In this document: positions 8,449-15,871 of the stretch, in pieces
How positions within the stretch are numbered: position 1 is the stretch's first letter
How the letters are laid out: the number at the start of each line of letters is the position of its first letter
NCBI GenBank assembly: GCA_046846435.1
Contig: CP128407.1
Location: forward strand, 310,001 to 374,000
Source: Nanosynbacter sp963524495
GTDB lineage: Bacteria; Patescibacteriota; Saccharimonadia; Saccharimonadales; Saccharimonadaceae
Length of the DNA: 64,000 nt
Direction of reading: 5' to 3'
Made by a program: the position numbers and the translations under genes
Notes under the pieces: model-generated
What the model saw: the letters and a program-made list of their open reading frames with translations, nothing else
What the model was told of the DNA's origin: nothing
Database searches by the model: none

Positions 8449-8643
8449 TTATCGCGTTATTCTTCCTTCTCCTTCCTTTTCCGCCACTGCTGCCATTAAT
8501 GGCAGGAGCACACTCACGAGTCCGCCAGCACATGCGATGATGGCCACCGGCCAGTCATCGCATATGGTTGCCCATACCTCTGCGCCGAGAAAAATTCCGA
8601 GGATGGCAATCAAGAGAACAACATCAAGAACGCGAGCGAGCAT
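8449..8643 (-). CDS. Cassette A: small two-helix membrane protein
   Basis: This is a 64-residue protein starting at 8643, with the strong Shine-Dalgarno GAAAGGAG 7 nt upstream. Two hydrophobic segments (VVLLIAILGIFLGAEVW and AIIACAGGLVSVLLPLMAAV) are joined by a short acidic turn (CDDWP). The tail (EKEGEGRITR) is charged. It resembles holins and type I toxins in size and layout, but no family is recognised. It shares no obvious sequence with the proteins of cassettes B and C, though all the flanking DNA is conserved. It is transcribed from its own promoter downstream of der. Confidence 0.7.
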   Translation of the reverse strand: MLARVLDVVLLIAILGIFLGAEVWATICDDWPVAIIACAGGLVSVLLPLMAAVAEKEGEGRITR

Positions 8644-8670
8644 GGCATATCTCCTTTCAGTAGAAAGAAA

Positions 8671-8715
8671 GCTCAAAGCTAAAGGGCGACTTTCGCCCTA
8701 GACGTAACCTTGAGC
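8671..8715 (-). ncRNA. Cassette A: conserved leader hairpin
   Basis: In the 5' UTR, GCTCAA pairs with TTGAGC around an inner GC-rich hairpin (AGGGCG/CGCCCT). The same structure occurs in cassettes B (11372-11419) and C (59012-59059). It ends about 27 nt before the start codon and leaves the Shine-Dalgarno free. Confidence 0.65.
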
Positions 8716-8721
8716 AAAAGC

Positions 8722-8755
8722 TGATATATATATCACTAATAGAATAAAATGTCAA
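8722..8755 (-). promoter_or_regulatory. Cassette A: promoter with palindromic -10 region
   Basis: Minus-strand TTGACA (8750-8755), 17-bp spacer and TATATA (8727-8732). The -10 is buried in the perfect 14-bp palindrome TGATATATATATCA (8722-8735), a likely operator. A second TTGACA lies just upstream, within a conserved ~30-bp block shared with cassettes B, C and D. Confidence 0.75.
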
Positions 8756-8778
8756 TGGATTTTGTCAAAAATGTGGTA

Positions 8779-10353
8779 TTATATGCCTTTTTCAGCGTTT
8801 TTGGCCCGTTTGTATGCTTTGGTGACCGGTTCTAGGCCGCGGGCGACGCGTTCGCGGTTGGCTTTGAGTTGTTTTTCGTCGCGGAAAGATAGCTTAATGG
8901 GTGTGCCGGCAAAGTTAAAGGCTTCGCGCAGGGTGCGCTCCAGGTAGCGTTTGTAGCTCCAGTGGACGAATTTGAGGTTGCTGCCGTAGATGACGAACCA
9001 CGGTGGGGCTGTGTCGGTCTGGACGATGTAGCGGAGTTTTGGATGCGAGTTCTTGAGGCCGGCTGGCGGATGAGCGGCGACGGCTTTTTGTAAGAGGTCG
9101 TTGAGGACGCGGGTCTTGCACTCTTGGCGGCGGCGCTTATAAATATCAAGGGCTAGGTCGAACAATTTGGCGACGTTCTGCCCAGTGACTGATGAGGTGA
9201 AGATCAGCGGTGCGTAGGGCGTGAATTTGAAATGATAGCTAATTTGCGGCGCCAGCTCGTCGCGGGTGTAGGCGTCTTTGCCTTCGACGGAGTCCCATTT
9301 GCTGACGACGAGGACGAGCCCCTTGCCTGCTTCGTCGATAATTCCTGCCAGCCGTTGATCTAATTGAACGTTCAATTCGTTAACATCCATCAAGAGGAAG
9401 CAGATATCGGCTTCGTTGATGGCCTGCATGGTGCGCAGGACCGAGAACTTTTCGATGCCAGTTTCTTGCTTGCCTTGGCGGCGGATGCCGGCGGTGTCCA
9501 GTAGTTCGATGGTCTGGCCGTGGTAGCGGACTTGGACGCGGTTGACATCGCGGGTGGTGCCGGCGACGTTGGCGACGATGGCTTGCTGCTTGCCTGCTAG
9601 GGTGTTAAACAGGTTGCTTTTACCGACATTTGGCCGGCCGATGAGGGCGACGCGAATGATGTCGTCAGGTGTGGTGTCGGTGGCTGGCGGGATGAGATCG
9701 GCGATGTTGTCAAGCAGTTCAGAAATGCCGATGTTGTGTTCGGCGGAGGTTTTGATGATGGTTTTGATGCCGAGGCGTTTGAATTCGTCGGTGGGAAGCG
9801 AACCTCTCAGGTCGGCTTTGTTGGCGATGAGCAGGACGGGCTTGCCGCTTTTGAGGGCTTTTTTGGCCAGTTGACGGTCGGCGTCTGATGGGTAGACGGT
9901 GGAATCGACCATGACGAGGATGACGTCGGCAGCGGCGGAGGCGTCGGCGATTTGGTCTTGGATGGTGGCTTCAAATTCGTCTTCGGCGGGTTTGAGTCCG
10001 GCGGTGTCGATGAGCCAGAATTCGGCGTGCGTGTCTGCTGTAACACGACCGCCAACCGTCTCCTTCAAGTCGAATGCATCCGGCAACGCCGTCCGCAGAG
10101 CTATCGACTTGTCGGAGAGGCTGGCGGTCGTGGTTGCGCCAGCCTCCAGCGCAGGAGGTGTCGCATCTGCCGCATTCTCATCAGGAAATAAAGCGCGGCG
10201 CTTATATGAGACTTTGCCAACGACGTTGTCGCGAGTGGTGCCGGCTTCGCGGGCGACGATGGCGGTGCGGGCGCGCGTCAAGCGGTTGAACAGCGAACTT
10301 TTGCCAACGTTAGCTTGGCCGATGATGGCGACGGTAGGTAGTTTACTAGACAT
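8779..10353 (-). CDS. der: GTPase Der (EngA) with an in-frame palindromic insert
   Basis: Der has two tandem G domains and aids 50S ribosome assembly. Here domain 1 has GQANVGKS (~12), AGTTRDN, DTAG and NKAD; domain 2 has GRPNVGKS (~240), AGTTRDV, DTAG and SKWD; a KH-like domain ends the protein (~420-524). Length is 524 aa against about 440-490 for the family. The excess is ~55 residues between KVSYKRRA and EFWLIDTAGL, in the loop between G2 and G3 of domain 1. That segment is encoded by a 94-bp palindrome (10042-10135) and short flanks and contains SLSDKSIALRTALPDAFDL, a peptide also found in the ABC-F protein at 38.5 kb. TATAAT lies 10 nt before the ATG. Confidence 0.96.
   Translation of the reverse strand: MSSKLPTVAIIGQANVGKSSLFNRLTRARTAIVAREAGTTRDNVVGKVSYKRRALFPDENAADATPPALEAGATTTASLSDKSIALRTALPDAFDLKETVGGRVTADTHAEFWLIDTAGLKPAEDEFEATIQDQIADASAAADVILVMVDSTVYPSDADRQLAKKALKSGKPVLLIANKADLRGSLPTDEFKRLGIKTIIKTSAEHNIGISELLDNIADLIPPATDTTPDDIIRVALIGRPNVGKSNLFNTLAGKQQAIVANVAGTTRDVNRVQVRYHGQTIELLDTAGIRRQGKQETGIEKFSVLRTMQAINEADICFLLMDVNELNVQLDQRLAGIIDEAGKGLVLVVSKWDSVEGKDAYTRDELAPQISYHFKFTPYAPLIFTSSVTGQNVAKLFDLALDIYKRRRQECKTRVLNDLLQKAVAAHPPAGLKNSHPKLRYIVQTDTAPPWFVIYGSNLKFVHWSYKRYLERTLREAFNFAGTPIKLSFRDEKQLKANRERVARGLEPVTKAYKRAKNAEKGI
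10042..10135. repeat. Palindromic insert inside der
   Basis: The arms 10042-10073 and 10104-10135 are near-perfect inverted repeats of about 32 bp (outer arm with CACGACCGCCA, inner arm with CAAGTCGA), with a 30-bp centre that itself folds (CGGC-GTT-GCCG). The reading frame stays open through it. The inner part is about 94% identical to 39734-39805 in the ABC-F gene. Confidence 0.88.
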
Positions 10354-10371
10354 AATTACGCTTATTATACC

Positions 10372-10396
10372 AGAGGCGTGAGGATTTAGCGAGGAT
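10372..10396. repeat. Imperfect direct repeat flanking the lipoprotein gene (copy 1)
   Basis: AGAGGCGTGAGGATTTAGCG here recurs as AGAGGCGTGAGGTTTTGGCG at 10994-11018. The pair brackets the lipoprotein gene, which suggests an insertion or a local duplication of the region upstream of der. Confidence 0.5.
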
Positions 10397-10410
10397 AAGT
10401 ACTATGAGAC

Positions 10411-10866
10411 TTAATTGCTGTTTGTTGGGGTGGGTGTTGCTTCAATGCTTGGTACAGGACTAGTTGGTGTTGACGGAGTGTAACCGCATTCAGGGCTGTT
10501 AGGGATGGCGGTGATGCTGCCTGTTCTTGAATTAGCGTTGTAATATCGATACAACAGCGTAGGTCCATTGCAGGCTTTTGCTATATGTGAGTAAGCACTC
10601 AATTCCCCTTCCTCGCAGTCGTTGTCACTAGTACAGCCTTTATCAACAACCTTCCAATCAAGATCGGGGTTGCCTCCTGAATCTGTCTTCGTGTCAGCCG
10701 CAGGGCTTCCCTGCTCTTGTGCTGTACTGGTTACTTCCGTCTTTTCTTTTGGTGCGCAGCATCCTGACATAAATAGTGCAGTGGTGGCCACAGCACCAAG
10801 TACTGCTCCCGCTTTTTGCCATAATGATTCGTTGCCACTATTTGGAAATTCTGATGTATTGCTCAC
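10411..10866 (-). CDS. Putative lipoprotein, unknown function
   Basis: The GTG at 10866 is chosen as start: AAAGGAG lies 5-6 nt upstream and a TATAAT about 30 nt upstream. The 151-residue product has an N-terminal hydrophobic segment (AGAVLGAVATTALFMSGCC) with a lipobox-like MSGC, so it is probably lipid-anchored outside the membrane. The mature part is hydrophilic, with four further Cys (KGCTSDNDCEEG, KACNG, PECGY) that could form two disulfides, and a Pro/Thr-rich tail. No family is recognised. It sits between 25-bp imperfect direct repeats, and its low-GC composition differs from der, which suggests acquisition. Confidence 0.65.
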   Translation of the reverse strand: MSNTSEFPNSGNESLWQKAGAVLGAVATTALFMSGCCAPKEKTEVTSTAQEQGSPAADTKTDSGGNPDLDWKVVDKGCTSDNDCEEGELSAYSHIAKACNGPTLLYRYYNANSRTGSITAIPNSPECGYTPSTPTSPVPSIEATPTPTNSN

Positions 10867-10993
10867 GACTACTCCTTTGTACGCTCTGTATTTATGATAT
10901 AGATTATACAATTTGTGTGAGGCTATAGCAAACTAATTCGTTAGAATTCCCTGCGCTTACTGGTGGCCGTGGGCAATCTGCAGACGTGCGTAA

Positions 10994-11018
10994 CAGAGGC
11001 GTGAGGTTTTGGCGAAAG
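10994..11018. repeat. Imperfect direct repeat flanking the lipoprotein gene (copy 2)
   Basis: This is the partner of 10372-10396. It lies immediately beside the 3' end of cassette B. Confidence 0.5.
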
Positions 11019-11023
11019 GCAAT

Positions 11024-11136
11024 GAAAATAGCCCACCGAACGAGCTCAAGCTGTATGCGAGTTTATTCAACCCGAGAGACAACATCACATTGTCTCAATC
11101 AGATTGAGCGCATACGGCGAACTATTTTCGGTGGGC
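11024..11136 (-). ncRNA. Cassette B: structured 3' RNA and terminator
   Basis: This is homologous to the 3' RNAs of cassettes A and C. The outer terminator stem and single-stranded stretches are the same, but two inner stems have entirely different sequence and still pair: GTATGCG/CGCATAC in place of ACTGG/CCAGT, and GAGACAA/TTGTCTC in place of ATGCA/TGCAT. This is direct covariation evidence for a functional RNA fold. Confidence 0.8.
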
Positions 11137-11137
11137 G

Positions 11138-11350
11138 CTAGCCCTTGTCCTCACTCTTGTTTTTCTCTGCGTTTTCATAGTCACAGTGACTCATGATAGC
11201 CACTGTGAACCCAATGACCACTGCCACATGCGGTGGTAGTGGCGGGAACAGCTTCGTGTGGTGGGCTAGGAATCCCACCACGATGTGGTTTATTAATGAG
11301 AGAATAAGCCCCCAGACAATGGTTGCAATAGCATCTCGCATTCCCTTCAT
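11138..11350 (-). CDS. Cassette B: small two-helix membrane protein
   Basis: This is a 70-residue protein starting at 11350 (MKGMRDAIATIVWGL), with GAAAGG 6 nt upstream; an ATG 6 nt earlier is too close to the ribosome site. Helix 1 (IATIVWGLILSLINHIVVGFL) and helix 2 (PHVAVVIGFTVAIMSHC) are separated by a Pro-rich turn. The tail is highly charged (DYENAEKNKSEDKG). It has the same topology as cassettes A and C, with no clear sequence similarity. Confidence 0.7.
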   Translation of the reverse strand: MKGMRDAIATIVWGLILSLINHIVVGFLAHHTKLFPPLPPHVAVVIGFTVAIMSHCDYENAEKNKSEDKG

Positions 11351-11371
11351 TTTCATCCTTTCAAGAGAAAA

Positions 11372-11419
11372 AGCTCAAAGCTAAAGGGCGACTTCCGCCC
11401 TTAAGACAAACTTTGAGCT
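11372..11419 (-). ncRNA. Cassette B: conserved leader hairpin
   Basis: AGCTCAAAG/CTTTGAGCT encloses an AGGGCGG.../CGCCCT hairpin. It is the same architecture as the cassette A and C leaders, with a longer perfect outer stem. Confidence 0.65.
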
Positions 11420-11425
11420 AGAAGC

Positions 11426-11459
11426 TGATATATATATCACTAATAGAACAAAATGTCAA
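11426..11459 (-). promoter_or_regulatory. Cassette B: promoter with palindromic -10 region
   Basis: TTGACA (11454-11459), 17-bp spacer, and TATATA inside TGATATATATATCA (11426-11439). Upstream similarity to A continues as CCACATTTTTG next to the end of the pseudouridine synthase gene. Confidence 0.75.
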
Positions 11460-11513
11460 TGAAATTGAAGCAAAAATGTGGTATTATATGCGTTTTTTGA
11501 CGCCTGAGGAGAC

Positions 11514-12233
11514 CTAGGTAGTCAGTGGACCTTCGGTAAATTCCCCGCGTTTGATGTCGCCGAGGCCGTAATTACCAAAATCTGTGCGATGGAGTTTGGT
11601 GACCGTGTAGCCGAGGGCGGCGAAGGTGCGGCGGATTTGGCGGTTACGGCCCTCGCTCATCATAACGATCCAGCGGTGGTCGTCGCCGTCGTGCTGGCGT
11701 TCCAGCGTCAAGCGGCTGGGCCCGTCAGGCAGCTGCACGCCAAAGTCGTTGATCATCTGCCGGTGGAGCGGCTGGAGCGGTTGGTCGAGCGTGACCAGAT
11801 AGCGCTTCATTTTATAAAACGACGGGTGCGTCATCTGGTGAGCGAAGTCGCCGTCGTTGGTGAGGAGGATGAGGCCGGAGCTATCTTTGTCCAGGCGGCC
11901 GACGGGCTTCAGGTGATGGAGGCTGGTTGGCAATAATTCGTAAATGGTCGGTACGCCGCCCTGCGAAGCGCGCGAGCAAAGATAGCCGACGGGTTTGTGG
12001 AGGAGGATGAGCTGGTGAGTTTGGGCGGTGAGTCGTTTGTTGCCGTGGCGAATGATGTCGGTCGTGGTGACGCGTTGGCCGAGCTTGGCGGGCTGATCGT
12101 TCACGGTGACCGTGCCCCGCTCAATCAGTTCGTCAGCCTGGCGGCGCGACACACCGAGTGCCAGCGCCACGAATTTGTTGAGGCGCTGGGCAGATGAATC
12201 GGTAGAATCGGATGTTTGCGTTGGTGTCGTCAT
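11514..12233 (-). CDS. rRNA pseudouridine synthase, RsuA/RluB family
   Basis: This 239-residue enzyme converts a uridine in rRNA to pseudouridine. An S4 RNA-binding domain (RLNKFVALALGVSRRQADELIERGTVTVN, ~17-60) is followed by the catalytic domain with the GRLDKDSSGLIL motif (catalytic Asp ~122) and RNRQIRRTFAALGY. HKPVGYLCSR matches the RsuA/RluB/RluE/RluF group. Which rRNA site it modifies cannot be told. Its ATG follows the stop of the upstream response regulator by 1-2 nt, so it is the last gene of that operon. Confidence 0.92.
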   Translation of the reverse strand: MTTPTQTSDSTDSSAQRLNKFVALALGVSRRQADELIERGTVTVNDQPAKLGQRVTTTDIIRHGNKRLTAQTHQLILLHKPVGYLCSRASQGGVPTIYELLPTSLHHLKPVGRLDKDSSGLILLTNDGDFAHQMTHPSFYKMKRYLVTLDQPLQPLHRQMINDFGVQLPDGPSRLTLERQHDGDDHRWIVMMSEGRNRQIRRTFAALGYTVTKLHRTDFGNYGLGDIKRGEFTEGPLTT

Positions 12234-12234
12234 A

Positions 12235-13713
12235 CTAGGAGGCTACCGGTGGCTGCGGCGGAAAGGCGTTGGTCGGCGGCTGGGGTGTTGTTGGCTGTGC
12301 TGGCTCTGTCACGGGGGATGGCTCTCCTCCAGGGGTCGAGGTCTGCTCTGGCTCGGACGCTGGAGCTGGGTCGGTCGGCATCGGTGCTGGGGCGGGCAGG
12401 ACGAATGGTGTATCGTCATCTTGTGGCTGTGATGATGCCGCGTTGGCGAGCTCGGCATTGATTGCGGTACCAGCATCAAGCGGCTGGTCATCAGCTGGTG
12501 TCGGTAGCGGCTCGAGTGCATCAAGCGTCAGGTCGCCGTGCGGCCCCGCCATAGCATCAGGCGTCGGCAGCGTGAAGTCGTTTGAATCTGGTGCTGGCTG
12601 TGATGAGGCCTGTATAGACTCGAGCTGATCGCTGAGCTCCTGCTCCATCATCTTGGACATATCAGGCTGTGGTTCTTGGCTCAGCGGCTGGATCACCCGC
12701 TCACCACCGTGGCTGGTCGGCTGCGGCGATGGTGATGAGGATGGTGCTGTTGGCTGTGGCAGGGCGTCGGCCGGGGTGGTTGGTGCTGGCCCAGAGACCG
12801 GAGGTTGCTCTACCTCGGGTGCTGGAGTTGGCGCTGGGTCGGTTGGTGTCACTGGTTCGGTGGCCACGGTTGGCTCGTTAGTCGGCTCAGATGTAGCAGC
12901 GTCGGTGGTGGTGTCTAGCGGTGCGTCGCTAGCGGTCAGCGCGGCCGTTTGCTCGGGCGGTGCGGACGGAGCTGTCGGTGTCGGCGCAGCGCTCGGCAAG
13001 ACGAACGGCGCCGGGTCGGTTGCTGGAGGGGTTGAATTGTCTGGATTAGCTTGAGCGGGTGCGATGGCTGAATCATCCTGAGTCGGTGGAGTTGTTGGTG
13101 CCGGGGTGACAACTTGTGTGGCGATTGGCCCGGCGAATTTATCGCTTTCGAGGACTGTGCGCTGCTCGGCCGGGACGGCGGAAATTTCATCTAAAAACTG
13201 TCGAGCCTGCGCGTCGGCGGCTGCTATCTCTGCCGGTGATGGCAAGGTGACTGCCGGAGCGTCTTGCTGGGTGGCTGGTGTCGTCAACGGTGCGCCAGCT
13301 GCTACGGGTTCTGCGGCCGGCTCGGGCGCGGGAGTCGGTTCTGGCGCGTCGCCGAGTACTTCGTGGACAGTGCGCACCACGTCCTCGATGCCGACTTGCG
13401 ACTTGACGAGGTAGCGATCAGCGCCGAGGGCTTCACCACGTTGCCGCTGGTCTTCGGATGACAGCGCGGTCATCATGATGACTTTGACGTCGCGTGTCTC
13501 GGTGGTCGAGCGCAAGATATCCAGCATGTCAAAGCCAGAGATCTTGGGCATCATCACGTCGCTGACGATCAAGGCCGGGCGTTCTTTGATAGCCATAGCC
13601 AAGGCCTCTTCACCGTCGCCCGCCGAAACGATGTCGTAGCCCTCAGCTAGTAACCTGACGCCGTAAATCTCGCGCAGGCTTTTGTCGTCTTCTACTAGTA
13701 AAATCTTTGTCAT
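12235..13713 (-). CDS. Receiver-domain protein with a long disordered tail
   Basis: Residues 1-125 are a complete receiver domain (LLVEDDKSLREIYG, IVSDVMMPKISG with phospho-acceptor Asp ~52, MMTALSS, VKSQ). The remaining ~365 residues are almost only Pro, Ala, Thr, Ser, Asp and Glu, with no folded domain visible (for example PAPTTPPTQDDSAIAPAQ). There is no DNA-binding domain. It may act as a phospho-switch in a scaffold with the downstream PAS kinase (13759), which carries a similar tail. TATAGT and AGAGG precede the start. The same Pro/Thr-rich composition recurs in the sortase at 26.4 kb. Confidence 0.85.
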   Translation of the reverse strand: MTKILLVEDDKSLREIYGVRLLAEGYDIVSAGDGEEALAMAIKERPALIVSDVMMPKISGFDMLDILRSTTETRDVKVIMMTALSSEDQRQRGEALGADRYLVKSQVGIEDVVRTVHEVLGDAPEPTPAPEPAAEPVAAGAPLTTPATQQDAPAVTLPSPAEIAAADAQARQFLDEISAVPAEQRTVLESDKFAGPIATQVVTPAPTTPPTQDDSAIAPAQANPDNSTPPATDPAPFVLPSAAPTPTAPSAPPEQTAALTASDAPLDTTTDAATSEPTNEPTVATEPVTPTDPAPTPAPEVEQPPVSGPAPTTPADALPQPTAPSSSPSPQPTSHGGERVIQPLSQEPQPDMSKMMEQELSDQLESIQASSQPAPDSNDFTLPTPDAMAGPHGDLTLDALEPLPTPADDQPLDAGTAINAELANAASSQPQDDDTPFVLPAPAPMPTDPAPASEPEQTSTPGGEPSPVTEPAQPTTPQPPTNAFPPQPPVAS

Positions 13714-13758
13714 AACTACCTCTACTATACCGAAGTTTGCGCCAAAATACTATAGTGG

Positions 13759-15774
13759 TTATGGTTTTTGTTGGGCAGCAGCTGGCTCTGGGGCGGCGAG
13801 TGGTGTTGATGGCATGGGTGTAGCGGTTGGCTCAGGGGGTGTGGGTGTGGCAAGAGGCTCGGGGTCTGGGTTGGGCGGTGTGGATGGCATGGCGGGCGCG
13901 GGAGTGGTTGGTTCAGATGGTGGTGTGAACATCAGCGGCAGCGGGCTAAAGTTGGGCGGCGGCACCGGCGGTGTGGCCGGCTTAGTCAGGACGGTATCGG
14001 CGGCGTCCGGTTGGGTGGCGTTGATCGGGACGGTTGGCTGGACGGCGACAGCGGTTGGCGGTTCGGTGGTCAGTGGTGGAGCAGCGGGCGTGGGGACGGT
14101 TGGTAATTGGCGCATCGCCTCGTCGGTTCGGGTGCGAGGAATCTCGAGAAAGAAAGTGCTGCCCTTGCGGTATTCGCTGATGACGAATAGGCGGCCGGAC
14201 ATTGCCTCGGTCAAGCGGCGGCTGAGATACAGGCCGAGGCCGGTGCCGCCGATCTCGCGAGTGTCGGAATTGTCGACGCGGTAGAACTTTTGAAAGAGGT
14301 GTGGCACATCTTCGGCGGGGATGCCGATACCGCTGTCTTGGACGCTGATGGTGATCGTTTTGTCATCGCCAGTGATGTCTACGACTACTTCCCCGTCGGG
14401 TGTGTACTTGATAGCGTTTTCGATCAAGTTAGAAACAACTTCGCGGAGGTGATCGGCGTCAACGTTAGCGTAGTATGCTGGCTGGACAGTGGCGGCGGCG
14501 TCCGGACGGAAGGTGCAGACGAGGCCCTTTTCGGCGGCGCATGGCGCCAGGCCTTCAAAAATCTCGCCGACAAAGGTGGTGATATTGATAATCTGTGGCT
14601 CGTTCTTGAGGCGGCCGTCTTCGGCGCGGCTGATATCAAGCAGGTCTTGGAACAGTCGACCCAGGTGCTGGGCCGAGGCGTGGGCCTTGGTGATGAAATC
14701 GCGCGCCTTGTCGTCGATGTGGGCGGTGGCTGGATTGAGCGCCAGGCCGAGGTAGCCTTCGATGGAGGCGACCGGGGTGCGCATTTCGTGGCTGGCGGTA
14801 GAGATAAATTCGGCTTGCTGGCGCTCCTCGGCTTTTTCTTTGGTGATGTCGCGAAAGACGACGATGATACCCTCGTTGTCTTTACCGACCGGTGAGGCGA
14901 CGATGGAGACGAGGATTTGCTTATCAGAGGCAGTGCGGAGGAGTAATTTGTCGGAGTGTGCCGGCCGATTATTGATCAGTGATTGCATGACCGGGTTTTC
15001 GGTAACGGTGACGTCTTTGCCGTCGGCGGTGACGAGTTGGATGACGCTTTGCCATTTGAGGCCGAGGGCGTCGCCTTGGTTCCAGCCGATGATCTGCTGA
15101 GCTGAGGGGTTGATTAGCTCGATATTGCCCTCGCGCGAGATGGCCAGTACGCCGTCGTCAATGGTATTAATGACGATGTCAGAGGTGCCCTCGGCAGTGG
15201 ATAGCTTGGTGCGAAGTTCAGAGATGTCGCCGAGCTTGCTGACGCGCGGCTGATGGCGCCAGATGATAAAGCCAAGAGCTAAGGGTGCCAGGCCAAAAAA
15301 TAGCGCGCCAATCGTGGCGATGGGGCTGGCGTGCTGGGTGATGGCGGCAGTGGTGATGGCGGTGATGACGAGGAGGCTGATACCGAGGACCACGGGCCAG
15401 CCAAAGAAGCCGGCGAACACTGCGGCGCTGAGCCAGGCGGCGGCGAATGGCGAGGCCAGAAAGCCGCTGGTGGCAACCAGCGAGCCGACGGCAAGGATAA
15501 TCAGGCCATAGACGGCGATGGATGCGGCGGTGATGGCTCGGCGCGGTAGCCACAGACAGAGGATGAGGGCGGCGAGGCTGACGAGGGCGCTGATGGCGGC
15601 GGCAAGGTCGGTGATGGCTTCGCCGATGGGTAGCCGGTAACCGGTCGGGATAAAGCGCGCCCAGGAGTAGAGGAGGACGATGACCAGCCCGACGAACAGG
15701 GCTGCCTCGCATAGTCGCCGCAGCCAAAATCGCGACAATTCGCCGACTTGTGAAATATCCCCCGCCCACTTCAT
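13759..15774 (-). CDS. Membrane sensor histidine kinase with PAS domain and Pro-rich tail
   Basis: The start at 15774 (MKWAGDISQVG) is chosen because TATAAT plus 6 nt precedes it, giving a leaderless mRNA. The 671-residue protein has about five to six transmembrane helices (residues ~20-200), a PAS domain (DIVINTIDDGVLAISREGNIELINPSA...VVFRDITKEKAEER, ~220-335), HisKA (STASHEMRTPVASIEGYL, ~345), and HATPase (NLIENAIKYTPDG, DSGIGIPAED, GTGLGLYLSRRL). The last ~115 residues are Pro/Thr/Ala-rich and unstructured. It is adjacent to a receiver protein with the same type of tail, and they are probably partners. Confidence 0.9.
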   Translation of the reverse strand: MKWAGDISQVGELSRFWLRRLCEAALFVGLVIVLLYSWARFIPTGYRLPIGEAITDLAAAISALVSLAALILCLWLPRRAITAASIAVYGLIILAVGSLVATSGFLASPFAAAWLSAAVFAGFFGWPVVLGISLLVITAITTAAITQHASPIATIGALFFGLAPLALGFIIWRHQPRVSKLGDISELRTKLSTAEGTSDIVINTIDDGVLAISREGNIELINPSAQQIIGWNQGDALGLKWQSVIQLVTADGKDVTVTENPVMQSLINNRPAHSDKLLLRTASDKQILVSIVASPVGKDNEGIIVVFRDITKEKAEERQQAEFISTASHEMRTPVASIEGYLGLALNPATAHIDDKARDFITKAHASAQHLGRLFQDLLDISRAEDGRLKNEPQIINITTFVGEIFEGLAPCAAEKGLVCTFRPDAAATVQPAYYANVDADHLREVVSNLIENAIKYTPDGEVVVDITGDDKTITISVQDSGIGIPAEDVPHLFQKFYRVDNSDTREIGGTGLGLYLSRRLTEAMSGRLFVISEYRKGSTFFLEIPRTRTDEAMRQLPTVPTPAAPPLTTEPPTAVAVQPTVPINATQPDAADTVLTKPATPPVPPPNFSPLPLMFTPPSEPTTPAPAMPSTPPNPDPEPLATPTPPEPTATPMPSTPLAAPEPAAAQQKP

Positions 15775-15871
15775 GCTTGTATTATAGACCGAGACGAGCA
15801 AAAATGATACCCACATTGAGCCATGTCACGGCAAGTCAAGCATGGTACGCATTTGGCCGCCCTGAGGGCGC

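Noticed and set aside
8324..8783. Cassettes as insertion sequences or MITEs
   Set aside because: The ends are not inverted repeats of each other, no target duplication is visible and there is no transposase in the window.
12269..12628. Long open frames on the plus strand across the Pro/Thr-rich genes
   Set aside because: They are complements of repetitive GC-rich codons; products are Gly/Ser/Val-rich with no start signals.
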